Shown here one piece after another: positions 17,807-29,374 of a stretch of DNA of 64,000 nucleotides. Position numbers and translations under genes: made by a program. The notes beneath the pieces are model-generated. The model was not told where the DNA came from and searched no databases. It saw only the letters and a program-made list of their open reading frames with translations. Each line of letters opens with the position of its first letter. Position 1 is the first letter of the stretch. The stretch is from Desulforapulum autotrophicum HRM2 (lineage in GTDB: Bacteria > Desulfobacterota > Desulfobacteria > Desulfobacterales > Desulfobacteraceae). The stretch spans positions 744,001-808,000 of the forward strand of contig NC_012108.1 of assembly GCF_000020365.1 (NCBI RefSeq). The letters run 5' to 3'.

Positions 17807-17851
17807 AGTATTGCCGGGGTGGGGTTGATCACAACCCCACCCGGCAATACT
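17807..17851. terminator. Long hairpin terminator between convergent genes
   Basis: A 20-bp stem with a single bulged G and an ATCA loop: AGTATTGCCGGG and TGGGGTTG pair with CAACCCCA and CCCGGCAATACT. It sits 28 nt after the acyl-CoA synthetase stop and ~90 nt before the gspB stop on the other strand. There is no strong T-run, but the stability and position fit a bidirectional terminator. Confidence 0.7.
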
Positions 17852-17941
17852 CAAAAATCGGTGCCCTGGATTGGGCAAAGTTTCCATGACCCTAAGGGCC
17901 AAAGTTTAAAATCCAATAACTGAGAATATCATTTCTGGCGT

Positions 17942-18694
17942 TTACCGAAGCCTGAACATCACCCGCCATTTTTTTTGGGATTGCTCTACAATCACCTGGT
18001 CTTCTTCAATTTCAACCAGGCGAAATCCTCCCACGGTCTGTCCCTCCCGGACAAGGATGCTGTTTATGACGGCAAGGCGTTTTTCAGGAACCGTTGACCA
18101 GGATATGGCGTTGATTGTCAGGTTTGCGTCTTCCATGACTGAAATTTCAGTGCCGGTAACCTGATTGGGTTTGGGGGCAGGTGGTTGTGGTGAAGAATCA
18201 AGGGTTCCCATGGCCGGTGGAGAAGGTTCGGAAGGGGGAATGGCCTTGGAAAGTTGTGGTGACAAGCCTTGATGTCTGGACCCAGGCCTTTGGAGTGGGG
18301 CGGCATGGGGTGCTGGGGAAGGAAGCTGTGATGGTTCTGCCTGGGCTACCGGGGCAGGGGGTTTTGGCTGTCTGGCAACGGCAATGTCGGGTGTTGGTTT
18401 TGCCTCTGTTTTAATGGGAGCCGTTTCTGGGGCCTGGGCTGTTTTGGGTGGAGCCGGTGTCACCGTTCCAGGGCCATGGAAAAAAAAGGTTACAAATGTG
18501 CCAGCGCCGATGAAAAGCAGGGTCAGGAAAATGATCCAGATCCACGGGGTTGTTTTGTTTGTTGTTCGGCGGGTTTTTTCTTTCCGGCGGTTTCGTTCCG
18601 GTCGGATATTCAGGCCCATGGCAGGTGTGGGTTCTGTCTGCTCCTCCAGGGTCTCCTGCTCAAGTTTTTTAAGGGCCTTTAATATGCTGCTCAC
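17942..18694 (-). CDS. gspB: Type II secretion GspB-like protein
   Basis: 250 residues. Begins MSSILKALKKLEQET, the usual GspB/ExeB start, then a basic stretch, one membrane helix (WIWIIFLTLLFIGAGTFVTF, ~50-70) and a long Pro/Ala/Gln-rich periplasmic linker. The C-terminal ~65 residues form the GspB domain (LTINAISWSTVPEKRLAVIN ... GGFRLVEIEEDQVIV). GspB works with the ATPase GspA to place the secretin through peptidoglycan. Its start overlaps the gspA stop by 4 nt. No other type II secretion gene is in the window. Confidence 0.85.
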   Translation of the reverse strand: MSSILKALKKLEQETLEEQTEPTPAMGLNIRPERNRRKEKTRRTTNKTTPWIWIIFLTLLFIGAGTFVTFFFHGPGTVTPAPPKTAQAPETAPIKTEAKPTPDIAVARQPKPPAPVAQAEPSQLPSPAPHAAPLQRPGSRHQGLSPQLSKAIPPSEPSPPAMGTLDSSPQPPAPKPNQVTGTEISVMEDANLTINAISWSTVPEKRLAVINSILVREGQTVGGFRLVEIEEDQVIVEQSQKKWRVMFRLR

Positions 18695-20436
18695 GGTTTG
18701 CCTGGACTCCTTAAATGGGGCGTGGAAAATGAGCTTACCCTGTTGTAGAGAAGGATCCTGGTCATGGGGCCGGCAAGCCCGTCGACGGTGATTCCGTTTT
18801 CTGATTGGATTTCAATGATGGCCTGTTTGACCCTGTCGTCATAATCAGCGGTCAGGTTGATGCCTTGAAACCCAATGGCTTTCAGGAGAAGCTTCAGGTT
18901 GATAATCTGGGAGCCAGGGGAACGCTTTGAGATGATACCGCTTAGCCCTGGGCTCTCCCGGAACGGGATATAGGCCATCCCGGTTAAAAAGGGGGCAAGC
19001 GTTTCGGGCAGGATTCTGCAGGCGTCCAGAGCCTCTCCTGCCGTGATGATCCACTCGTTCTGGTCTGCTATGGCTGAAACCAGCAGGTAGCCCTTCGTGT
19101 TCTGGTCTGGAAGGATAAAGGGAAGGATAACGGGCAGGTTGAGTGCCTTGATTATTGAAACGTCTTGTTTAAGGCGGATTACCGCCAATCCCTGTTCCAT
19201 GGCCCCTATTTTGAAAAAGTCATGGTCTGCCTGGATCTGGCTGACCATGGGGGTGATGGTGGGGGTAATCTGCTGTTTCCATATTGAGATTACACGACCC
19301 AGGGTGGTCTCCCGGGTGGCGGTGGGGCTGTTTTCAGCAAGGTAGTGCCGAACGGTTTTTTGATATCGGATCGGGCCTTGTGTAACCTTTTTTTTGATTC
19401 CAGGAACAATCGGTAAAAGCGTGTCCATTGTTGGGGACGGCGTTGATAACGGGAGGTTGACTGGAACGTCTGTCCCTGTGCTTTGCTGGGCGTTCTGGAC
19501 AGACAAAGGGGGTGAAGAAAAAGGAAGAAACGAAATCTGCCTGTGGAAAACCAGGAGGCCTATCACCAGGGCAATCAGCCCCGGGAGTAAGAATCTTCCA
19601 GCCGTTGCCAGGGCGGGCCGTCGCCCTTGCCCGCGAGATGAAAGTTCGTGGATGGCAAGCCTTGCCGTGGACCGTGCGATCCTGGGGCGGTTCTGGCTGT
19701 AAGCCACAACCAGTGCCCGGTCACAGGCAATGTTTATCAGTCTTGGTATGCCTCCGGAATAGCGGTAGATCGACCGTTGGGCACCCGGGGCAAAGAGATT
19801 GGCCTCTCTTCTGGATGCCACATTGACGCGGTGGTTGATATATGCCCGGGTCTCATTGAGGCTCATGGGCAGCAGGCGGCAGCTCAGGTTGATGCGCTGG
19901 CCCAGCTGGCGAAGGGCATGGGAGCCCAGAAGCGTTTCAAGTTCAGGCTGACCGACCAGGATGATCTGGATCAGCTTGTTCTTTGTGGTCTCCAGGTTGG
20001 AGAGCATTCTTAGCTGTTCCAGGGTTTCGATGCTGAGATTCTGGGCTTCGTCAATGAGAAGAATCACCGATCTTCCCCGGCGGCTGTTTTCAACGAGAAA
20101 ATGGTTCAGGGTTTCAACGAGTTCGGTGGGGGTGTCGGCTGTGGCGTCAATGGCGAGTTCTTTGTTGACGGCCCTTAAGAGCCCCAGGGCATCCAGGTTT
20201 GTGTTAAAGATAAATGCGGCATCTACACCTGGATCAAGGTTTTCCAGGAATACACGGCACAGGGTGGTCTTGCCCGTACCGGCTTCCCCTGTTATTTCCA
20301 CAAACCCATCTCCCTGGGTGGTGGCATAGGTGAGGTGGGCAAGGGCCTCTTCATGGCTTTTCCCGAGAAAGAGGAATTCAGGGTTGGGGACAAGTTTAAA
20401 GGGCTTTTCCTTAAAACCGAAATAGGTGTTGTACAT
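18691..20436 (-). CDS. gspA: GspA/ExeA-like AAA ATPase with peptidoglycan-binding domain
   Basis: 581 residues from the ATG at 20436 (MYNTYFGFKEKPFKLVPNPE, the standard ExeA N terminus). A 14-codon longer start would overlap the MFS gene and lacks family support. An AAA+ domain holds Walker A GEAGTGKTTLCRVF and Walker B VILLIDEAQNLS. One membrane helix (FLLPGLIALVIGLLVF) lies near residue 280. The periplasmic part ends in a peptidoglycan-binding-type domain (DYDDRVKQAIIEIQSENGIT, then VDGLAGPMTR). It remodels peptidoglycan for secretin assembly together with GspB, encoded immediately downstream with a 4-nt overlap. Confidence 0.9.
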   Translation of the reverse strand: MYNTYFGFKEKPFKLVPNPEFLFLGKSHEEALAHLTYATTQGDGFVEITGEAGTGKTTLCRVFLENLDPGVDAAFIFNTNLDALGLLRAVNKELAIDATADTPTELVETLNHFLVENSRRGRSVILLIDEAQNLSIETLEQLRMLSNLETTKNKLIQIILVGQPELETLLGSHALRQLGQRINLSCRLLPMSLNETRAYINHRVNVASRREANLFAPGAQRSIYRYSGGIPRLINIACDRALVVAYSQNRPRIARSTARLAIHELSSRGQGRRPALATAGRFLLPGLIALVIGLLVFHRQISFLPFSSPPLSVQNAQQSTGTDVPVNLPLSTPSPTMDTLLPIVPGIKKKVTQGPIRYQKTVRHYLAENSPTATRETTLGRVISIWKQQITPTITPMVSQIQADHDFFKIGAMEQGLAVIRLKQDVSIIKALNLPVILPFILPDQNTKGYLLVSAIADQNEWIITAGEALDACRILPETLAPFLTGMAYIPFRESPGLSGIISKRSPGSQIINLKLLLKAIGFQGINLTADYDDRVKQAIIEIQSENGITVDGLAGPMTRILLYNRVSSFSTPHLRSPGKP

Positions 20437-20441
20437 GGTGT

Positions 20442-21584
20442 TCAGACCTTGAGTTTTGCGAGAAAGGGCAGGGCACAAAATCCTGCCAGGGCCGAAATTA
20501 CATACATGGTCTCAAGGCCCGTATGGTCGCCGATGATGCCCACCGCCACAATGGTGAATGATCTTACCACAAAAGAAACCATCATGAATAGACCGTTTGC
20601 GGCAGCGGGACTTTCCTTACCTGCCTTTTGCACAACGGCCAGCATCACGGGTGTTGTTGAGAGGATAAAGAAGCCGGTCAAAAGGAGCATGGTAAAACGT
20701 ATGACGCCTGTTGACATCACAAAACCCAGAAGTGTGACCGGGGCTGCGGCAAGGGCAATGAAAAGAATGCGGCGCTTGCCCATGCGGTCACTCAAGGTTC
20801 CACTGGTAAGAACACCGACCACGCCCATGGCCTCATAGCAGGCAAGGGCAGATCCGGCAAGCCAGAGGTTCCCGGTCTGCCGTTCCACAAATACGGGAAG
20901 AAACACGGCCATGGCCGAATGCATGAAGGCCCTGGCCGAAAGGATGCCGGCCAGGGGAACAAGGACCGGCCCGAGAATGGTAAATGCTGAGGAAAAAGTT
21001 GCTTTTTTTGCGGGTGGGGGCGTTATTTCCACCGGGGCGAGTTTCAGGAAGAGCAGGATCGAGGTGGCAATGGCAAAGAGCATGACCGGATAAAAGTGAT
21101 CCAGGCCGAACAGGCTGACAAAACCAACGCCAATCAGCGGTCCGAGCATTCTTGCAGCCTCGCCGCCTGCCATGTAGAAGCTCATTCCCCGGCCCACCTG
21201 ATTGCCCGATGCCTGGCAGATGAGAACCGGGGCTGGTACATGGAACAGGGCCACGCTGGTCCCTGCCAGGAGAAATAGAAACAAGAGTGCTGCAAATGAG
21301 TCCACATTTCCCACAAGGCTCATGGGAACGGCCGTGAGGCTGGGGGTTAGAATGACAAGCCAACGTGCAAGTCTTTTTTTATCCACAAGGGCGCCGATCA
21401 GGGGGTTGAGCAGGGCGGGTAACTGGAGCATGGTAGACAGCACCCCAGCCTGGCCGAGGCTGATGCTGAGTTTGTCAATGATCAAAGGCAGAAGGGGTGC
21501 AAGAAAGCTTGTGTAAATGTCATGGACAAAGTGTGAAAATGAGAGAAGAACGACGTTGGTGGTCTGGAAGGGCTTTTTTTCCAT
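20442..21584 (-). CDS. MFS transporter, fosmidomycin-resistance (Fsr)-like
   Basis: 380 residues with about eleven to twelve hydrophobic helices. The N terminus NVVLLSFSHFVHDIYTSFLA, with PLLPLIIDKLSISLGQAGVL after it, is characteristic of the Fsr branch of the major facilitator superfamily, followed by the loop LVDKKRLARWLV. A second-half signature GTLSDRMGKRRILF is present. Likely a proton-coupled efflux pump of the inner membrane; the substrate is unknown. It ends 5 nt before gspA starts, which may be accidental clustering rather than functional linkage. Confidence 0.85.
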   Translation of the reverse strand: MEKKPFQTTNVVLLSFSHFVHDIYTSFLAPLLPLIIDKLSISLGQAGVLSTMLQLPALLNPLIGALVDKKRLARWLVILTPSLTAVPMSLVGNVDSFAALLFLFLLAGTSVALFHVPAPVLICQASGNQVGRGMSFYMAGGEAARMLGPLIGVGFVSLFGLDHFYPVMLFAIATSILLFLKLAPVEITPPPAKKATFSSAFTILGPVLVPLAGILSARAFMHSAMAVFLPVFVERQTGNLWLAGSALACYEAMGVVGVLTSGTLSDRMGKRRILFIALAAAPVTLLGFVMSTGVIRFTMLLLTGFFILSTTPVMLAVVQKAGKESPAAANGLFMMVSFVVRSFTIVAVGIIGDHTGLETMYVISALAGFCALPFLAKLKV

Positions 21585-21681
21585 GGGGCCTTTGGTTGGG
21601 TAGCGCCTGGGTGATGGATGTCAAAAAGGACCGGGATTTTTGTTCTCGGCCCTTTTTATGAAATCTGGGATCAATCTATTG

Positions 21682-21841
21682 TTTGAACGAAAACGCGTTT
21701 TTGAACGGCTCGAAGAGGAGCTATGCTCACAAACTTGCCCATATGCAAGGCGCAAAAAATTTTGAAACCGGAGCGTACTATTGTACGTGAGGATTGCAAA
21801 ATTTTGCACCAACGCCGCAGATGGGTGAGTTTTCGTTCAAA
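21682..21841. repeat. 160-bp palindromic intergenic element downstream of glnA
   Basis: Bounded by a perfect 13-bp inverted repeat, TTTGAACGAAAAC (21682-21694) and GTTTTCGTTCAAA (21829-21841). Inside are CGTACTATTGTACG and the 12-bp palindrome GCAAAATTTTGC. It abuts the glnA stop (6 nt away) and separates glnA from the MFS gene; the rest of this 263-nt gap holds nothing else visible. It has no coding capacity and could be a MITE-like repeat serving as the glnA terminator. Confidence 0.6.
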
Positions 21842-21847
21842 TACTAT

Positions 21848-23260
21848 CTAAATGTCGTAGTAGAGGAAGAACTCATGGGGATGGGGCCGACGGCTCACCT
21901 CCTTTGCCTCGTTTTCGCGTTTGTACTTGATCCAGCGCTCAATGGCGTCCTTTGTGAAGACACCGCCCTTGAGCAGAAAGGCGTGATCGTTTTCAAGGGC
22001 ATCCAGGGCCTCCTCAAGGGAAGCCGGGGCCGATCCCATCTCTGCCAGCTCTTCAGGTGGCAGATCGTAGATGTTCTTGTCCATGGGATCACCTGGGTCC
22101 ATCTTGTTCTGGATGCCGTCGATCATGGCCATGGTCATGGCGGAAAAGGCCAGATATCCGTTGCACGAGGGGTCTGGTGTTCTGAATTCGATGCGTTTTG
22201 CCTTCGGGTTTTGGGAGTACATGGGAATGCGTATGGCAGCGCTTCGGTTACGGCTTGAGTAGGCAAGGTTGATGGGTGCTTCAAACCCGGGTACCAGGCG
22301 CTTGTAAGAATTGGTGGTGGGGTTGGTGATGGCACACAACGCCTTGCAGTGGTGCATGATACCGCCGATGGCAAACAATGCCATCTCAGATACCCCGCCA
22401 TACTTGTTGCCGGCAAACAACGGTTTTCCCTCCTTCCACAGGGAAAGATGGGTGTGCATACCCGACCCGTTGTCCTCAAACAACGGTTTGGGCATGAAGG
22501 TGACCGAGTGGTTGTACTTTGCAGCCACATTTTTCAGCACATACTTGAACCAGGCCAGTTGATCCCCCATTTTGACAAGGCTTGAGAACCTCAGGTCGAT
22601 CTCAGACTGGCCGGCCGTTGCAACCTCATGGTGCTGGCACTCCATGGCAATGCCAAGATCCTCAAGGGTGAGCATCATTTCGGTTCTCATGTCCTGGTAC
22701 TGATCTGAAGGCGGCAGGGGAAAGTAGCCGTGCTTGTGGCGGATCTTGTAGCCCAGGTTAGGCATTTCATCACGATCGGAGTTCCAGATGGCCTCCTTGG
22801 AGTCGATTTCGTAGAAGCTGGCGTTGTTTTCCGAGGCATATCGCACATTGTCAAAGATGAAAAACTCAGGTTCAGGTCCCACATAGATGGTGTCGGCAAG
22901 ACCCGTGCTCTTGACGTACTGTTCGACCTTTTTTGCAATGTACCTGGGATCCCTGGAATAGGGCTCATGGGTGATGGGGTCCAGAATATCTCCGATCACC
23001 GCCAGGGTGGGAACTTCAAAAAAGGGGTCCATTACGGCCGTGGAAGAATCCGGCACAACGATCATGTCGCTGTTGTCAATATTCTGCCAGGCCCTCATGC
23101 TTGAACCGTCAAATCCAAAGCCGTCCTCAAACGAGGATTCCGTAAATTCGCAGGCAGGGACGGTGAAATGCTGCCAGGTACCTGGAAAATCCATGTATCG
23201 GATATCGATTACTCGGATGTTTTTTTCTTTTATCATTGCAACAACGTCTTTTGCCTTCAT
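21848..23260 (-). CDS. glnA: Glutamine synthetase type I
   Basis: 470 residues, dodecameric GSI-beta length. Signatures: YMDFPGTWQHFTVPA and FGFDGSSMRAWQNI at the N terminus, the ATP/glutamate site PKPLFEDNGSGMHTHLSLWK, NPTTNSYKRLVPGFEAP, and the adenylylation-site segment KNIYDLPPEELAE matching the E. coli Tyr-397 region. The site implies control by adenylyltransferase GlnE, which is not in the window. It is preceded by glnB and glnD, so ammonia assimilation and its PII sensing are encoded together. Confidence 0.98.
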   Translation of the reverse strand: MKAKDVVAMIKEKNIRVIDIRYMDFPGTWQHFTVPACEFTESSFEDGFGFDGSSMRAWQNIDNSDMIVVPDSSTAVMDPFFEVPTLAVIGDILDPITHEPYSRDPRYIAKKVEQYVKSTGLADTIYVGPEPEFFIFDNVRYASENNASFYEIDSKEAIWNSDRDEMPNLGYKIRHKHGYFPLPPSDQYQDMRTEMMLTLEDLGIAMECQHHEVATAGQSEIDLRFSSLVKMGDQLAWFKYVLKNVAAKYNHSVTFMPKPLFEDNGSGMHTHLSLWKEGKPLFAGNKYGGVSEMALFAIGGIMHHCKALCAITNPTTNSYKRLVPGFEAPINLAYSSRNRSAAIRIPMYSQNPKAKRIEFRTPDPSCNGYLAFSAMTMAMIDGIQNKMDPGDPMDKNIYDLPPEELAEMGSAPASLEEALDALENDHAFLLKGGVFTKDAIERWIKYKRENEAKEVSRRPHPHEFFLYYDI

Positions 23261-23295
23261 CTCTTGCCTCCACCTTTGTGTGTTGGAATTGGGTT

Positions 23296-26279
<2,984 letters not shown>

Positions 26280-26472
26280 GGTCTCCTGGAAGTTTTTGTA
26301 ACAATTATGGTTGAGCCGATAGAGTCATAACTGCACGACTGGAGAATGTATAAGCAATTTCTGTGCCCGGGGTCAGAGGTTCGCCGGTACTGCATTCCAG
26401 GATTTGATTGCTTTAAAAAAATTACATTAAAGGAATCAAATTTACAAAAACGTAATAAATGAGAAGTGGCAT

Positions 26473-26507
26473 AACCTGAAGCCGCACAAAATTTGCGGCT
26501 CCAGGTT
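26473..26507 (-). terminator. Stem-loop after tatA
   Basis: AACCTG-A-AGCCGCA pairs with TGCGGCT-C-CAGGTT: 13 bp with one A/C mismatch and a 7-nt loop. It lies 31 nt beyond the tatA stop and ~190 nt before glnD. Downstream on the minus strand there is only a weak T-rich stretch, so it is a plausible but not classic terminator. Confidence 0.5.
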
Positions 26508-26537
26508 GAAATCCGGTGAGTCAGGCTTGACGGGATA

Positions 26538-26741
26538 CTACTTGTCCAATTTTTCCTGCTCTTTTTCCTTGTCGTCCTTGTCGCCTTCGTTAAGTTCTGC
26601 ATCCCGGGTTGCTTTCTTAAAATTCTTGATCCCTTTTCCTATTCCAGAGCCGATTTCAGGAAGTTTTCCCGCTCCAAATATGATGAGGATAATCACAAGG
26701 ATAATTATCAGTTCTGGCATTCCAAGTCCACCAATCATCAC
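26538..26741 (-). CDS. tatA: Sec-independent translocase subunit TatA/TatE
   Basis: 67 residues. An N-terminal membrane helix ([20 protein letters not shown]) is followed by the conserved [20 protein letters not shown] amphipathic helix and a charged tail. TatA oligomers form the pore that exports folded, cofactor-containing proteins. tatB/tatC are not in the window. Two adjacent methionines start the ORF, with AGGAGTAGGTG in front. Confidence 0.93.
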   Translation of the reverse strand: MMIGGLGMPELIIILVIILIIFGAGKLPEIGSGIGKGIKNFKKATRDAELNEGDKDDKEKEQEKLDK

Positions 26742-26793
26742 CTACTCCTGTTTTTATGATATTTTGTTGCCTGTTGCGTAAAATCAAATGAAA

Positions 26794-26822
26794 TAGATAC
26801 CATTGTGTTTGTGAAGTGTCAA
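26794..26822 (-). promoter_or_regulatory. Sigma-70-type promoter for tatA
   Basis: On the minus strand TTGACA (26817-26822), 17-nt spacer, TATCTA (26794-26799), ~50 nt upstream of the tatA start. The -35 is perfect; the -10 is weak (three of six). Confidence 0.45.
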
Positions 26823-26992
26823 TGTTTTAGAAGCGTTCCCATTCCAGATGCTTTGTTCATGCCTTTTGGAGTTGTTCCAGAAATTTTTATGGGGGCGGGT
26901 GCCGGTTTTTTTTCAGGCTCAAACCAAATGAGATGGGATGACCTGGAACCCGGGATTAAATTTTACATCTAAAAACGTTAGTGCTCTAATCA

Positions 26993-27021
26993 TTGAAAAA
27001 TTATCAGATGCGGGGTATATG
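26993..27021 (+). promoter_or_regulatory. Candidate promoter for moxR-like gene
   Basis: TTGAAA (26993-26998), 17-nt spacer, TATATG (27016-27021), 45 nt before the ATG. The remaining divergent gap (26823-26992) shows nothing else. Confidence 0.4.
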
Positions 27022-27066
27022 AATTTAAAACATAATATTTTTGTGCAACCTTTAACAGGAGTTCCC

Positions 27067-27924
27067 ATGACACACAACAGCCCGTCAAATGTACGATTTT
27101 CCGGTGCCACCAAATATGTGCTTGACAGTGAACTTGCAGGAATCGTCAATGTTTCCATGGCCCTTGAGATGCCGCTTCTGCTGAAGGGCGAGCCCGGAAC
27201 TGGCAAGACTATGCTGGCCTACGCAATTGCCGAAAGTCTTGATATGCCTCTGATTGTGCTCAATGTGAAATCCAGCATGAAGCTTATTGAAGCCCTTTAT
27301 CAGTATGACACCCTGACCCGCCTCAACGACAGCCGCTTTGGAGATTCCATGCGGGAGGTGAGCAATATCGATGATTACATCAAGATGGGCAAGATCGGCC
27401 AGGCTTTTACCGCACCCCACCGCACCGTTCTTCTCATCGACGAGATCGACAAGGCCGATACCGATTTCCAGGATGATATGCTGGATGTGCTGGACCAGAT
27501 GCAGTTTGACATCATTGAGACCGACCAGACAATCAAGGCCGTGAACCGGCCTGTGATCATCATCACCTCAAACGCCAAAAAGGACCTGTCCGATCCATTC
27601 CTGGGTCGGTGCAATTTCCACCACATTGCCTTTCCCGATCCTAAAATGATGAGAAAAATCATTGACATTCATTTTCCCGATATCGACAAGACTCTTGCCG
27701 AAAATGCCATCAACGCATTTTTTACCATGCGTGAACTGGACGGGGTTGAAAAAAAACCAGCGACAAGGGAGCTGATTAACTGGATTCGTGCCTTGAATGC
27801 CGATCCAGACTTTAAGTCCAGGGACCTTATCAAGGGAGAACTCCCCTTTCTCGGGGTGTTGTTCAAGAAAAGTCCGGACTATGACCGGGCAAGAAGCCTC
27901 ACCCCAAGGCGGCGGCTTTTCTAG
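27067..27924 (+). CDS. MoxR-type AAA ATPase
   Basis: 285 residues from the ATG at 27067 (MTHNSPSNVRFSG), preceded by ACAGGAGTTCCC; the longer frame from 26938 has no family support. Walker A is LLKGEPGTGKTMLAYAIAE, Walker B VLLIDEIDKAD, sensor 1 PVIIITSNAKKDLSDPFLGR. MoxR ATPases act as chaperones, usually with a partner VWA protein, to insert cofactors or activate complexes. The next gene is such a VWA protein, though 259 nt and a repeat element lie between them. The client is unknown. Confidence 0.88.
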   Translation: MTHNSPSNVRFSGATKYVLDSELAGIVNVSMALEMPLLLKGEPGTGKTMLAYAIAESLDMPLIVLNVKSSMKLIEALYQYDTLTRLNDSRFGDSMREVSNIDDYIKMGKIGQAFTAPHRTVLLIDEIDKADTDFQDDMLDVLDQMQFDIIETDQTIKAVNRPVIIITSNAKKDLSDPFLGRCNFHHIAFPDPKMMRKIIDIHFPDIDKTLAENAINAFFTMRELDGVEKKPATRELINWIRALNADPDFKSRDLIKGELPFLGVLFKKSPDYDRARSLTPRRRLF

Positions 27925-28164
27925 TCGGCATGGCCGGAGCAGGGTATGGCTTATGGCTTGCTGCCACAACGAAGCATGAAACTTGAATCTTCGACAGCAG
28001 AGGCGACCAGAGGGAGGTTTTGCCCGTAGCGGATTAAACGGCAGCGGTCAGCATGGACGCTGAAGGAGCTGCCGTTTCCCTCGGAGCAGCCCAGGACGGG
28101 CTGCGAGAATGAGCGGAGGGCAATACCTTCCTCTGGTTGACGGAATGATACGAGTTTCTTATAA
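27925..28164 (+). repeat. Structured repeat family, copy R1 (full)
   Basis: Non-coding, between the MoxR and VWA genes. The left module starts GGCATGGCCGGAGC, then GCCACAACGAAGCATGAAACT. The outer stem is AGAGGGAGGTTTTGCCC (28009-28025) with GGGCAATACCTTCCTCT (28118-28134). Within the 99-nt core (28022-28120), hairpin 1 is AAACGGCAGC/GCTGCCGTTT (28036-28045/28068-28077) with inner TCAGC/GCTGA, and hairpin 2 is GCAGCCC/GGGCTGC (28086-28092/28098-28104). The ends are GAAACTT ... AGTTTC (28153-28158). Homologous to copies at 36953, 52119 and 60104. Confidence 0.85.
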
Positions 28165-28183
28165 ATATGGAGAGGGCTGGACC

Positions 28184-29374
28184 ATGTTCATCACATTTTT
28201 TTATAAGCTCAAGGAGGTGGGGGTTCCTGTCTCACCCACGGCTTTTTTAACCCTTCAAAAGGCCCTGGACAGGGGGCTTGTCTCAACACTGGATGATTTT
28301 TATACCACGGCCAGGGCCGTTCTGGTTAAGAGTGAACGTTATTTTGATCTCTACGACCAGGTGTTTGCCTTCTGCTTTGAAGGTGTCGCGCTCCCCGACA
28401 GCAGTGGGTTTGAGGTTGATGAGGTGGCAAGGGCCATGCTTGACGAATGGCTGAAAAATCCCAAACAGCTGGCCAACGCCCTTGGTATTGATCCGGCCAA
28501 ACTTGCCGATCTCTCCCCGGATGAACTCATCGACTATTTCAAACAGCGGCTCAAAGACCAGGAGGGCCGCCATGAGGGTGGAAACAAATGGATCGGCACG
28601 GGCGGCACATCCCCGGTGGGGCACTCGGGCTACCACCCCGGCGGTATGCGGGTCGGTGGAGAGTCCCGGAACAAGTCTGCTGTAAAAGTTGCCAACGAGC
28701 GGCGTTACAAGGACTACTCTGCAAGGGGGCCGTTAACTCAGGCCATGGTGGGAGAAGCTTTAAAAAGACTTCGCAACATGGTGCCCACCGGTCCCAGGGA
28801 CGAGATCAACATCCACGACACTATTTACAAAACCATGAAAAATGCCGGTGAGATCGAGCTTGTTTTTGATCGATCCATGCGGGACCGCCTCAAGATTATC
28901 CTTGCCATTGACAACGGGGGGTGGTCCATGGATCCCTACATCTCCGTGGTTCAGACCCTGTTTGACTATGCCCGGGCCCAGTTCAAGGAGGTCAAGACGG
29001 TGTTTTTCCACAACACCATCTACGACCATGTGTGGGAAGACCCCCAGCGATATCGGAAGCCCTTACGGGTGGATGATTTTACCCGACGTGATCCTGAAAC
29101 CCGTTTCATTGTTCTTGGGGATGCCAGCATGGCACCCTATGAACTCATGGCTGCCGACGGTTCCATCCACGTAAGTGGCAGGAGCGGCAAGCCGAGCATT
29201 GAGCGCCTGCGTTTCATCGCTGAAACCTTTGCCCATTGTGTGTGGCTCAATCCCGTGCAGGAGTCCATGTGGGGGTATACCCATTCCATCATGGCCATTT
29301 CTTCGGTTTTTCCCATGTTTGAACTTTCCCTGGATGGCCTGGAAAAGGCTGTATCCCGTCTTATGATCCGCTAG
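28184..29374 (+). CDS. VWA-domain protein, CoxE-like
   Basis: 396 residues from the ATG at 28184 (MFITFFYKLKEVGVPVSPTA). An upstream in-frame start at 28109 would begin inside the repeat element. The N-terminal helical part and LDEWLKNPKQL region match CoxE-type proteins; the VWA domain begins around residue 240 (RLKIILAIDNGGWSMDPY). The metal-ion site is unusual: DNGGWS replaces the classic DxSxS. A later FIVLGDASMAPYEL is in the place of the distal metal ligand. Expected to work with the MoxR ATPase upstream. The last 14 nt overlap the end of tatD on the opposite strand. Confidence 0.82.
   Translation: MFITFFYKLKEVGVPVSPTAFLTLQKALDRGLVSTLDDFYTTARAVLVKSERYFDLYDQVFAFCFEGVALPDSSGFEVDEVARAMLDEWLKNPKQLANALGIDPAKLADLSPDELIDYFKQRLKDQEGRHEGGNKWIGTGGTSPVGHSGYHPGGMRVGGESRNKSAVKVANERRYKDYSARGPLTQAMVGEALKRLRNMVPTGPRDEINIHDTIYKTMKNAGEIELVFDRSMRDRLKIILAIDNGGWSMDPYISVVQTLFDYARAQFKEVKTVFFHNTIYDHVWEDPQRYRKPLRVDDFTRRDPETRFIVLGDASMAPYELMAADGSIHVSGRSGKPSIERLRFIAETFAHCVWLNPVQESMWGYTHSIMAISSVFPMFELSLDGLEKAVSRLMIR

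Noticed and set aside
27925-28164. CRISPR array or coding start inside the repeat (ATG at 28109)
   Set aside because: There are no regularly spaced direct repeats; the structure is palindromic. The ATG at 28109 lies within the repeat core and the VWA family N terminus begins at 28184.
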